A stretch of DNA of 64,000 nucleotides from Streptomyces mayonensis (GTDB lineage Bacteria > Actinomycetota > Actinomycetes > Streptomycetales > Streptomycetaceae), in contig NZ_JACBYP010000002.1 in NCBI RefSeq assembly GCF_018982965.1, forward strand, positions 62,001 to 126,000. Reading direction: 5' to 3'. The notes beneath the pieces are model-generated. The model ran no database searches and was not told where the DNA came from. It saw nothing but the letters and a program-made list of their open reading frames with translations. This document shows positions 51,161-59,900 of this stretch, piece after piece (within the stretch, counting starts at the first letter, position 1; each line of letters begins with the position of its first letter). The position numbers and the translations under genes are program-made.

Positions 51161-52102
51161 TCACGCAAGGCTCGGGCCTTGCGGGACCAGGAAGGGGCGG
51201 CGGGGGTCCTCCGGTGGGCCGGGCCGGACGGCCAGCCGGGGGTCGGGGGCCGGCAGGTAGGGGGCAAGGGCCGCGTACACCTCGGCCGCGCGGGACGGGC
51301 GGTCGTCCGGTCGCTTGGCGAGCAGGGCGGTGACCAGTTCCCGCAGGCCGCGCGGGACGTCCACTCCGGAGTCCTCGATCACGGGCGGCGGCGAGGTGAG
51401 GTGGTGGGTCGCCAGCAGGGCCGGCTGGTCCGTGGCGAAGGGGGTCTCGCCGGTGAGCATGTGGTGCAGCAGGCAGCCGACGGCGTAGAGGTCGCTGCGT
51501 CCGTCGAGCGGGTCCTGCCCGGTGAGCAGTTCGGGCGAGGCGCACGCGATGTTGCCGATGCTCTCGCCCGTCATGGTCAGCCGCGGGTCGGTGTCGCCCA
51601 GGACCTTCACCAGCCCGAAGTCCAGGATTTTCACCACGCCGTCCCCGCGGACCATGATGTTCTGGGTCTTGAGGTCGCGGTGGACGAGACCGGCGGCGTG
51701 GGCGGCCGACAGGCCGGCGCACAGCTGGGCCGCGACGGCCGCGGCCGCGGGCACGTCGAACCGGCCGTCGTCCTGCTGGTCGAAGAGGAATTCGAGGGTG
51801 GTGCCCTCGATCAGTTCCATGACCAGGCAGCAGGTGCCGTCCGTGATCGACGCGTCGAAGACGGTGGTCGTGTTGGGGTGGTGGAGGCGCGCCGCGGCCT
51901 TCGCCTCCCGCCGGAATCGCCGCAGGGCCTTTTCCCTGCTCGGGGGAACGGCGAGCAGGTCGGCGGCGACCGTTTTCACGGCCACGGGCCGTTCCAGGCG
52001 GATGTCCCGTGCTTGCCACACGTGGCCCATCAGCCCTCGGCCGAGCACCGATGTGAGTTGGTAGCGGTCCATGAGCACTGCCCCAGGCGTGAATTTCTGC
52101 AT
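51161..52102 (-). CDS. Ser/Thr protein kinase, second copy
   Basis: A 313-aa kinase consisting almost only of the catalytic domain. The Gly loop LGRGLMGHVWQ has Met in place of the usual aliphatic or Gly residue. K43 lies in VAVKTV, D143 in VHRDLKTQN, and D161 in ILDFG, so all catalytic residues are present. The ATG at 52100-52102 is chosen because GGAGG lies nine bases upstream; longer frames cross the divergent promoter region. No membrane segment is present. It heads a probable two-kinase operon and is divergent from the methylase-specificity gene across site F. Confidence 0.88.
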   Translation of the reverse strand: MQKFTPGAVLMDRYQLTSVLGRGLMGHVWQARDIRLERPVAVKTVAADLLAVPPSREKALRRFRREAKAAARLHHPNTTTVFDASITDGTCCLVMELIEGTTLEFLFDQQDDGRFDVPAAAAVAAQLCAGLSAAHAAGLVHRDLKTQNIMVRGDGVVKILDFGLVKVLGDTDPRLTMTGESIGNIACASPELLTGQDPLDGRSDLYAVGCLLHHMLTGETPFATDQPALLATHHLTSPPPVIEDSGVDVPRGLRELVTALLAKRPDDRPSRAAEVYAALAPYLPAPDPRLAVRPGPPEDPRRPFLVPQGPSLA

Positions 52103-52151
52103 TTGGCCCGTCCTCCACATGATCCACACAACGCACGCAGGCATCTTCACT

Positions 52152-52165
52152 GTGAACAAAGTCAA
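52152..52165. promoter_or_regulatory. Shared element, site F, between kinase and methylase genes
   Basis: The plus strand reads GTGAACAAAGTCAA. Together with the preceding bases it forms a TTCAC-T-GTGAA palindrome. TAGCCT (TANNNT) follows at 52175-52180 and could be the -10 for the methylase gene. The opposite strand supplies TTGACT toward the kinase gene. Confidence 0.62.
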
Positions 52166-52268
52166 TGAGCGTAGTAGCCTCTCATGTGCAGCCCCACTGC
52201 AGAGACCCGCCTGCCACCGGTCGGCACTCCGGCCCGTACGCACGTCCCCAGCACCTCGGAGTTTGTCG

Positions 52269-54254
52269 ATGAGTACAACCGGTTCCGTACCCGTCAGCCT
52301 TGCCGAGATCGCCCGGATCGCCGGGGTGGGACGTGCCGCGGTGAGCAACTGGCGGCGGCGTCACGGCTCCTTCCCCACGCGCATCGGGGGCACGGACGTC
52401 AGTCCCCAGTTCTCCCTGGCGGAGGTCGAGCAGTGGCTGCGGGACAACGGCAAGCTCGACAGCATCGCGGGGCGTGAGCTTCTGTGGCCCCGGTTCGAAG
52501 TGCTCGGCAGCAGGGACGAGTCGGGCCTGGCCATCGCCGAGGCGGCGCACCGCATGCGTTCGCCACGCGCACGCTCTTCGCGGGTGAAACTCTCCGCGGA
52601 GGCCGAACGGCTAGCGGTCGAGGCAGCGAAGTTGGGGCGGAACGAGGGGGCGCGCGAGACGTTCGAGTTCCTGCTCCAGCGGTGGCTCGAGACCCATGTG
52701 CGTCAGTTGAGCACGACGCCTCCGCCGCTCGCCTCCCTGATGGCACGGATCGGGTTCGACCTCCGCGTCGGCGGGCTCGACGACGGACTCACTGTCCTCG
52801 ACCCGGCCTGCGGCACCGGGCACTTGGCGGCAGCTGCCGTGCAGGAGTGCGCGAGTCCGGGTGTGCGGGTGCTGGCGTGCGAGCGGGACCCCTCACTCGC
52901 CGCGTTGGCCTCCGCCCGCCTGGCGTTCGTCGGGGACGACCACGACGTCCGCGCGGAGATCGCCACGGCCGACTCTTTGCGCGAGGACCCGTTCGCCGAT
53001 GTGCGGGCGGACGTCGCACTGTGCAATCCGCCGTTCAACGAACGTGACTGGGGCTACGAGGAACTCGCCACCGACCAGCGCTGGACGTACGGTCTCCCGC
53101 CACGCACCGAGCCGGAACTGGCCTGGGTGCAGCACCTGCTCGCCCGCCTCGAGCCTGGCGGGACAGCCGTCGTCGTCCTGCCTCCCGCGGTCGCCTCACG
53201 CAAGGCCGGCCGACGCATCAGAGGCTCCCTGCTGCGTACCGGCGCACTCCGAGCCGTGGTGGCTCTCCCGCCCGGCAGCGCTCAACCGCACAGCGTCTCG
53301 CTCCAGTTGTGGATCCTCAGAGCCACTCCCGAGGGCCCGGGGGCGGCTTCGCCCGGCCAGGACGCGCTACTGGTCGACGCGACGCGCTTCGCGCGAACCG
53401 GCGGGCGGGAGTCCGGCCCCGGCTGGGAGCCGCTTCAGGCCTTTGTCCTCTCCGCGCTGCAAGCCCTCGACCGCTCGGACGCGGAGCTGCCGGACGGCGC
53501 CGTCCGGGTTCCCCTCATCGATCTTCTGGACGACGAGGTGGACGTCACGCCCGGGCGCTACACCTCGGTGAGTACCGAGCCGTCCGGCCCGGAGCTCTCA
53601 ACGGTCTGGAAAGAAGTGGGATCGACGCTGACCGACCTGGGCCGTTGGGCCGAGAGCCTGGCGGAACTGGAGTTCGACGGCGACAGGCCACAGACCACGG
53701 TCGGTGTCGGGGACCTCGTCAAGGCCTGCGCTCTGTCGTTGCGCGCCGGGCAGCAGCCACTGGACGGTGCGGTGGCATCCGGCCAGAACTCCGTGCCCCT
53801 TCTCACCGTTGCCGACCTGCTGGCGGACGGCGCTCCCAGCGGATTCGTCGCCGCCGAATCGGCGCCTGTGATCGCCGAGGAGGGTGATGTCGTGGTCGCC
53901 GGTGTCGTGCGGGCGTTCAAGGCCTGGGTTCACGAGGGGCCTCCGACGGCCCTGGGGCCGCAGTTGCACGCCCTGCGGGTGGACCCGGCGAAGCTGGACG
54001 CCCACTTCCTGGCCGGCTGTTTGCGCGCGCCGTCCAACGGACGTCAGGCAGGCACCCACGCCTCCAGTTCGTCACGGGTCGACATCCGGCGCCTGCAGGT
54101 TCTCCAACTCCCTCTGGCGGAACAGGCCGCGTACGCCGAGGTCTTCCGGAGCCTCAGGGACTTCGAGACACGACTCGTCGATGCCGACGGCGCGGGCAGG
54201 AAACTGGTGAACGACGTATCCGATCTGCTCGCCGCAGGCGGGCTCGACGTCTGA
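52269..54254 (+). CDS. HTH-N6 adenine methylase-specificity fusion (type I M-S-like)
   Basis: A 661-aa protein. Residues 1-65 are a winged-HTH-like domain (SLAEIARIAGVGRAAVSNWR, FSLAEVEQWLRDNGKLD). The methylase core has motif I LDPACGTGHLAAAAV near residue 177 and motif IV CNPPFNERDWGY near 253. The last 200 residues look like one HsdS half: VPLLTVADLLADG, AEEGDVVVAGVVRAF, DAHFLAGCLRAPSN and a terminal helix LRDFETRLVDADG. Type I M and S subunits modify DNA and guide HsdR, but no HsdR is nearby, so it may be an orphan or serve the neighbouring machinery. ATG at 52269 has GGAG upstream. The HTH also makes it a candidate regulator of the shared element. Confidence 0.83.
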   Translation: MSTTGSVPVSLAEIARIAGVGRAAVSNWRRRHGSFPTRIGGTDVSPQFSLAEVEQWLRDNGKLDSIAGRELLWPRFEVLGSRDESGLAIAEAAHRMRSPRARSSRVKLSAEAERLAVEAAKLGRNEGARETFEFLLQRWLETHVRQLSTTPPPLASLMARIGFDLRVGGLDDGLTVLDPACGTGHLAAAAVQECASPGVRVLACERDPSLAALASARLAFVGDDHDVRAEIATADSLREDPFADVRADVALCNPPFNERDWGYEELATDQRWTYGLPPRTEPELAWVQHLLARLEPGGTAVVVLPPAVASRKAGRRIRGSLLRTGALRAVVALPPGSAQPHSVSLQLWILRATPEGPGAASPGQDALLVDATRFARTGGRESGPGWEPLQAFVLSALQALDRSDAELPDGAVRVPLIDLLDDEVDVTPGRYTSVSTEPSGPELSTVWKEVGSTLTDLGRWAESLAELEFDGDRPQTTVGVGDLVKACALSLRAGQQPLDGAVASGQNSVPLLTVADLLADGAPSGFVAAESAPVIAEEGDVVVAGVVRAFKAWVHEGPPTALGPQLHALRVDPAKLDAHFLAGCLRAPSNGRQAGTHASSSSRVDIRRLQVLQLPLAEQAAYAEVFRSLRDFETRLVDADGAGRKLVNDVSDLLAAGGLDV

Positions 54255-54256
54255 CC

Positions 54257-54470
54257 TCACCCGAGGTCCTCCAGAAGCAGATCGAGCGCCGCTCGTACCT
54301 CGGCATTCGGCCGACCGCGTGGCGCGCGTCCGCCCGGTCGGCTCACTGTCCTGTGCTCCGTGACCTTGCGGCACAACGTCTCGCCGGAGCCTGGCGCAGC
54401 GTCCTCTCGACGTCGGCGTTGGCGAGCGGCGACTGCAGGGCGAGCAGGGCGGTGTCGTCGCCCGGGGAAC
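54257..54470 (-). pseudogene. Possible C-terminal remnant of a lost gene
   Basis: On the minus strand a frame ends at 54257 with GRPNAEVRAALDLLLEDLG, a natural-looking C-terminal helix. A second frame upstream contains GDDTALLALQSPLANADVE, also protein-like. No single start and frame join them. The stretch lies between the methylase gene and the next intact gene and is probably debris at the island edge. Confidence 0.35.
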
Positions 54471-54523
54471 CCGATCAGCCAAGTGGATCGTCCTGATGGG
54501 CAAGGACGAGTGGACGGGAAACG

Positions 54524-55552
54524 ATGGTGGAATGGGCGGGCCGTGGTGCGGCTTCGGCAGTGAACGCGACGCGACGGTGGGTGGGACGTCCGGCACGGAC
54601 TCGGCGCACGGATGGGCCGGGCCTGTCTGCCTGGACGCGGGGACGAGCGTCGGCCGTGGCCGCAGTGCTCACGGCCGTACTACTGGTGTTCCACAGGGCA
54701 GTACCCAACCGCCCGGGCGGCCTGGGCAGTCTGCTGGAGTCGTTCCTGCCGTGGCTCGGCGTGCCGGTCGTGGTGCTGCTCGTCCTGGCGCTGGTGCGCC
54801 GCTCGCCCCTGGCGCTGGTGGCCCTGCTCCTCCCGGTGGCGGCCTGGACGTATCTCTTCGGCGGACTCCTCCTGCCCGCGCCGGACCCCGGCGCCGACGA
54901 CCTGGTCGTGGTGCAGCACAACGTCAGTGACGAGAACCCCGACCCCGCGGGCACGGCCCGTGCCCTGGTCCGCGCCGAGCCGGACCTGATAGCGCTGGAG
55001 GAGTTGGTGTCGCCGGCGCTGGAGGTCTACGCCGAAACCCTCGCCCCGGACTACCCGTACCGAACGGTCCGGGGCACGGTGGGGCTCTGGTCGAAGCATC
55101 CGCTCAGCGGAACCGGCCCGCTGGACATCGCGCCGCAGGGGATCGGAGAGGGGTGGGAGCGCGGGCTGCGGGCCGTGGCGCACACGCCGCGCGGCGAGCT
55201 CGCCGTCCACGTCGCGCACCTGCCGTCCGTCCGGGTCCGGGCGAGCGGCCTGGCGGCGTCCTGGCGGGACGAGAGCGCGGGGCTGCTGGGCGACGCCCTG
55301 GCGGCGGAGGAGCAGCCCCGGGTGGTCCTGCTCGGCGACCTCAACGGCACGGTCGACGACCGGGCGCTGGACCCGCTGACCAGCAGGCTGAACGTGGCGG
55401 AGCGGGGCGTCGCCCTCAGCTTCCCCGCCTCCTTCCCGGTGGCCCGGATCGACCAGGTGATGGCTCGCGGGGCGACCGTCGCGAGCGTGCGGACGCTGTC
55501 CGCCACCGGCAGCGACCACCTGCCGGTCGCCGCCCGCATCACCTGGGACTGA
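54524..55552 (+). CDS. Membrane-anchored endonuclease/exonuclease/phosphatase-family protein
   Basis: A 342-aa protein. The N-terminal third has two or three hydrophobic helices (VAAVLTAVLLVFHRAV; LGVPVVVLLVLALV; LALVALLLPVAAWTYLFG). The EEP domain follows: LVVVQHNVSDENPDPAGTA, DLIALEELV with the metal-binding glutamate, VAHLPS, VLLGDLNGTVDD with the GDxN motif, and the final SDHLPVAARI with the catalytic Asp-His. These proteins cleave phosphodiester bonds outside the membrane, often in nucleic acids or lipids; the substrate here is unknown. The architecture is common in Streptomyces, so this is probably core genome to the right of the island. Confidence 0.85.
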   Translation: MVEWAGRGAASAVNATRRWVGRPARTRRTDGPGLSAWTRGRASAVAAVLTAVLLVFHRAVPNRPGGLGSLLESFLPWLGVPVVVLLVLALVRRSPLALVALLLPVAAWTYLFGGLLLPAPDPGADDLVVVQHNVSDENPDPAGTARALVRAEPDLIALEELVSPALEVYAETLAPDYPYRTVRGTVGLWSKHPLSGTGPLDIAPQGIGEGWERGLRAVAHTPRGELAVHVAHLPSVRVRASGLAASWRDESAGLLGDALAAEEQPRVVLLGDLNGTVDDRALDPLTSRLNVAERGVALSFPASFPVARIDQVMARGATVASVRTLSATGSDHLPVAARITWD

Positions 55553-55632
55553 CCCGCGTCACCCGGTGCCGAACGGGGCGAACGGCCCGTGTCCGGAGCA
55601 TGCGGACGCAGGCCGCGAACGGCGACGGGCGA

Positions 55633-55662
55633 GCAAGCCGCTTGCGGTGCTTGCGTTAGCCT
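55633..55662 (+). promoter_or_regulatory. LacI-1 promoter: operator palindrome and -10, leaderless
   Basis: GCAAG-CCG-CTTGC (55633-55645) is a palindrome matching the CGCAAG-N3-CTTGCG operators at 56712 and 61281. The -10 TAGCCT (55657-55662) ends seven bases before the GTG start at 55670, and there is no Shine-Dalgarno, so the message is probably leaderless. Confidence 0.65.
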
Positions 55663-55669
55663 TTCGCGT

Positions 55670-56680
55670 GTGACGCGACGACTTGCTCAGGTGGCGAAGA
55701 AGGTTGGGGTCAGCGAGGCCACGGTCAGCCGGGTGCTCAACGGCAAGCCGGGGGTTTCCGAGGCGACCCGGCAGTCCGTGCTGAGCGCGCTGGACGTCCT
55801 GGGCTACGAGCGGCCCACTCAGCTGCGGGGCGAGCGCGCACGGCTGGTCGGGCTCGTGCTGCCGGAGTTGCAGAACCCGATCTTCCCCGCGTTCGCCGAG
55901 GTCATCGGGGGTGCGCTGGCCCAGCAGGGGCTGACCCCGGTGCTGTGCACGCAGACCAAGGGCGGCGTCTCCGAGGCCGACTACGTCGAGTTGCTCCTCC
56001 AGCAACAGGTCTCCGGCGTCGTCTTCGCGGGCGGGCTGTTCGCGCAGGCCGACGCGCCGCACGACCACTACCGTCTGCTCGCCGAGCGCAACATCCCCGT
56101 GGTTCTGATCAACGCGTCGATCGAGAACCTGGACTTCCCGTGCATCGCCTGCGACGACGCCGTGGCCGTCGAGCAGTCCTGGCGGCACCTGGTCTCCCTC
56201 GGACACGAGCGCATCGGGCTGGTGCTCGGCCCCTCCGACCACATCCCGTCCCGCAGGAAACTGGCCGCCGCCCGCGAGACGGCCGCGGCCATGAACGCCG
56301 TACTGCCCGACGCCCACGTGGAACGCGCCATGTTCTCCCTCGAAGGCGGCCAGGCAGCCACCACCCGCCTCCTCGACCGCGGCGTCACCGGCATCATCTG
56401 CGCCAGCGACCCCCTCGCCCTCGGCGCCGTCCGCGCAGCCCGCCGCCGCGGCCTCCACGTACCCCACGACGTCTCCGTCGTCGGCTACGACGACTCCGCC
56501 TTCATGACCTGCACCGAACCACCCCTCACCACCGTCCGCCAACCCATCGAAGCCATGGGACGCGCAGCCGTCGACCTCCTCTGCGCACAAATCCAAGGCA
56601 CCGAAGTCCCCCACGGAGAGCTGCTCTTCGAACCCGAACTCGTCGTCCGCGGCTCCACCGCACAGGCTTCCGGCGGCTAG
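55670..56680 (+). CDS. LacI-family transcriptional regulator, copy 1
   Basis: A 336-aa LacI/GalR regulator. The HTH is LAQVAKKVGVSEATVSRVLNG (about residues 5-25), followed by the hinge helix and the periplasmic-binding-like effector domain: RARLVGLVLPELQNPIFPAF, GVSEADYVELLLQQQVSGVV, ACDDAVAVEQSWRHLVSLGH and VVGYDDSAFMTCTEPPLTTV. GTG at 55670 is the start, giving the standard MTRRLAQVA opening; an upstream in-frame start lacks a ribosome site and precedes the -10. It is nearly identical to copy 2 at 61,319 and flanks the glucanase gene with it. It probably represses these genes at CGCAAG-N3-CTTGCG operators until an oligosaccharide binds. Confidence 0.9.
   Translation: MTRRLAQVAKKVGVSEATVSRVLNGKPGVSEATRQSVLSALDVLGYERPTQLRGERARLVGLVLPELQNPIFPAFAEVIGGALAQQGLTPVLCTQTKGGVSEADYVELLLQQQVSGVVFAGGLFAQADAPHDHYRLLAERNIPVVLINASIENLDFPCIACDDAVAVEQSWRHLVSLGHERIGLVLGPSDHIPSRRKLAAARETAAAMNAVLPDAHVERAMFSLEGGQAATTRLLDRGVTGIICASDPLALGAVRAARRRGLHVPHDVSVVGYDDSAFMTCTEPPLTTVRQPIEAMGRAAVDLLCAQIQGTEVPHGELLFEPELVVRGSTAQASGG
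55670..56680 (+). repeat. About 1-kb direct repeat, unit 1 (LacI paralogue)
   Basis: This gene and 61319-62332 are direct repeats of about 1 kb with only scattered differences, including one inserted Gly codon (FAGGLFAQ here, FAGGGLFAQ there). Long blocks, such as those around the VVGYDDSAFMTC and GTEVPH regions, are identical at the DNA level. Recombination between them would delete or duplicate the glucanase gene. Confidence 0.85.
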
Positions 56681-56711
56681 GGGCCCTCGCCCTCTCAGCA
56701 CCGTCTTGTGA

Positions 56712-56728
56712 CCGCAAGTTCCTTGCGG
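56712..56728. promoter_or_regulatory. LacI operator before glucanase gene
   Basis: CCGCAAG-TTC-CTTGCGG is a perfect 7-3-7 palindrome 220 bp before the chosen start of the glucanase gene, followed by a half-site GCTTGCGA near 56740. The same core occurs before both LacI genes. Confidence 0.75.
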
Positions 56729-56947
56729 GAAATGACAGCTGCTTGCGACTACTCGACGTAGCTCGTGAAAGCGGCTGATCCGAGGCATGCACCGGCGCCT
56801 GCCCGGGCTTTACCAGCCGCATCCGGCCCTGCCGTGCGGCGACTTCGCGTTGCCCATCCTGTAGACGACTCTACATTTCTCTGCAACTCTGCGAGCCGTC
56901 GACGTAAATGTCAGAGAACATTGAGTGTCTACCTGATGTGGGGACAG

Positions 56948-59900
56948 ATGAGAAACCGGAACCGGAGATCACGTGCCCTGTGCACGGTGGTCGCGACCAG
57001 TCTCCTGGCGCTGGGAGGACCGCTGCTGTCGGCCACGGCAGCCGGTGGTCCCAACATCGCCGTGGGGGACGCCACGGCGGCGAGCAGCTCGCTCGGTGGG
57101 TACGGCGCCGCCAACATCACCGACGGCAACCAGAGTTCGTACTGGCAGAGCGCCGGCAGCAGCCTGCCCCAGTGGGTCCAGACCGACCTCGGTGCCACCG
57201 AGCGCATCGACGAGGTCGTGCTGAGACTGCCGGCCGGCTGGGAGAGCCGCGACCAGACGCTCGCCGTCCAGGGCAGCGCCGACGGCAGAAGTTTCAGCAC
57301 GCTGAAGACGTCCGCCACCTACGCCTTCGACCCGGGTTCGGGCAACACGGTCACCGTGTCCTTCCCCGCCGCGCAGACCCGGTTCGTGCGGGTGAACATC
57401 ACCGCCAACACCGGCTGGCAGGCGGCCCAGCTCTCCGAGCTGGAGGTGCACGCGGCCGGGGAGGCGTCCACCGACCTCGCCGAGGGGCGCCGGCTGACCG
57501 CGAGCAGTTCCACGGGGGCGTACACCCCGGGCAACGGCAACGACGGGAACAGGGCCACCTACTGGGAGAGCGACAACAACGCCCTGCCGCAGTGGATCCA
57601 GGCCGACCTCGGCTCGTCCCGCCGTGTGGACCGCGTCGTGCTGCGGCTGCCGGGCGGCTGGCCGTCCCGCAGCCAGACCCTGAAGATCCAGGCCAGTGAG
57701 AACGGCTCGGACTTCACCGACCTGACGGCTGCCAAGGCGTACACCTTCGACGCGGCGGGCGGTCGGTCGGCCGCGATCACCTTCGACGCGGCCACCGCGC
57801 GCTACGTGCGGGTCTTGGTGAGCGCCAACACCGGTCAGCCCGCGGCCCAGGTCTCCGAGCTGGAGGTCTACGGTCCGGAGTCGGGCGACACACAGGCCCC
57901 GACCACCCCCGCGAACCTGGCGTTCACCGAGCCGGCCACCGGCCAGATCAGGCTGACCTGGAACGAGTCCTCGGACGACACGGCCGTCACCGGGTACGAC
58001 ATCTACGCCAACGGCGACCTGCTGACCTCCGTCGCCGGTGACGTCACCGCGTACACCGACACCAGGCCGGCCGGTACGACGGTCACGTACTACGTGCGCG
58101 CCAAGGACGCGGCCGGCAACCAGTCGGGCAACAGCGACTCGGTCACCCGCCGCGCCGACACCGGCGACACCCAGGCGCCCACCGCGCCCGCGAACCTGGC
58201 GCTCACCGAACCGGAACCGGGTCGGATCGAGCTGACCTGGGACACCTCCACCGACGACAAAGGTGTCACCGGGTACGACGTCTACGCCAACAACCAGCTC
58301 CGCAAGAGCGTCGCCGGAGACGTCACCACCTACACCGACACCCAGCCGGCGTCGGCCAACGTGACCTACTTCGTGCGGGCCAAGGACGCGGCGGGCAACG
58401 AGTCGGCCGACAGCAACTCCGTGATCCGGAACGGGACCAAGGAGGGCTCGAACCTGGCCGTCGGCAAGCCGATCTCCGCCTCGTCCGTGATCCACACCTA
58501 CGTCGCCGAGAACGCCAACGACAACAGCACCTCGACCTACTGGGAGGGCGCGGCGGGCAGTTACCCGAACACGCTCACCCTGAAGCTCGGCGCCGACGCG
58601 GACATCAGCGAGGTCGTGCTCAGACTCAACCCCGACCGGGGCTGGTCGAAGCGCACCCAGCGCATCGAGGTGCTCGGACGCGGCCAGGACGCGAACGACT
58701 TCACCGCTCTGGTCGCCGCGAAGGACTACGTCTTCGACCCGGCGAGCGGCGGCAACAGCGTGACGATACCGGTCGGCGACCGGGCCGCCGACGTCCAGCT
58801 GAAGCTCAGCTCCAACACCGGGGCCACGGCCGGGCAGATCGCCGAGTTCGAGGTGGTCGGCGTTCCGGCGCCCAATCCCGACCTTGAGGTGACCGGGCTG
58901 AGCACCTCGCCCGCCTCGCCCGTCGAGTCCGACGAGATCACCGTGTCCGCCACGGTCCGCAACAGCGGCGCCGCGGACGCTCCGGCGGCCGAGGCCGCCC
59001 TCCGGCTGGGCGACACCGAGGTCGCCACCGTCGACGTCCCCGCCCTGAAGGCGGGCGCCGAGAGCACGGTCAGCGCCTCCGTCGGGGCGCGGGACGCCGG
59101 GTCCTACGAGCTGAGCGCGGTCGCCGACGAGGCGAACGAGATCATCGAGGAGAACGAGACCAACAACACCTACACGCGTCCGGAGCCCCTGGTCGTCAAG
59201 CCGGTCCAGAGTTCCGACCTGGTCGCCACGACCGTCACCACCTCGCCGTCGAGCCCGTCCGCCGGGGACGACGTCGCCTTCGAGGTCGCGCTCAGGAACC
59301 AGGGCACCCAGGACTCGGCGGGCGGCAGTCACGAAGTGACCCTCACCGTGCTGGACTCGAAGGGCGACACCGTCAAGACGCTGACCGGCGCACACTCCGG
59401 TGTCGTCGCGGCCGGCAGGACGAGCCCCGCGGTGGACCTGGGCACCTGGAAGGCGGCCAACGGCTCGTACACCCTGAAGGTCACGGTCGCCGACGACGCG
59501 AACGAACTGCCGGTCAAGCGGGAGAACAACACCTCCACGCAGGCGCTGTTCGTCGGGCGCGGGGCCAACATGCCGTACGACATGTACGAGGCGGAGGACG
59601 GCACGGTCGGCGGCGGTGCGAAGGTGGTCGGGCCGAACCGGACCATCGGCGACCTCGCGGGCGAGGCCTCCGGCCGCAGAGCGGTCCAGCTGGACGAGAC
59701 CGGCGAGTACGTCGAGTTCACCACCCGGGCCGACACCAACACCCTGGTGACCCGCTTCTCCATCCCGGACGCACCGGGCGGCGGCGGCATCGACGCGACG
59801 CTCAACGTCTATGTCGACGGCGTCATGAGGAAGGCGCTCCCGCTCACCTCCAAGTACGCCTGGCTGTACGGGAACGAGGCATCCCCCGGCAACGCACCGA

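Noticed and set aside
9517..54254. Prophage or integrative element
   Set aside because: No integrase, transposase, phage structural gene, tRNA target or flanking att repeat was seen in the window.
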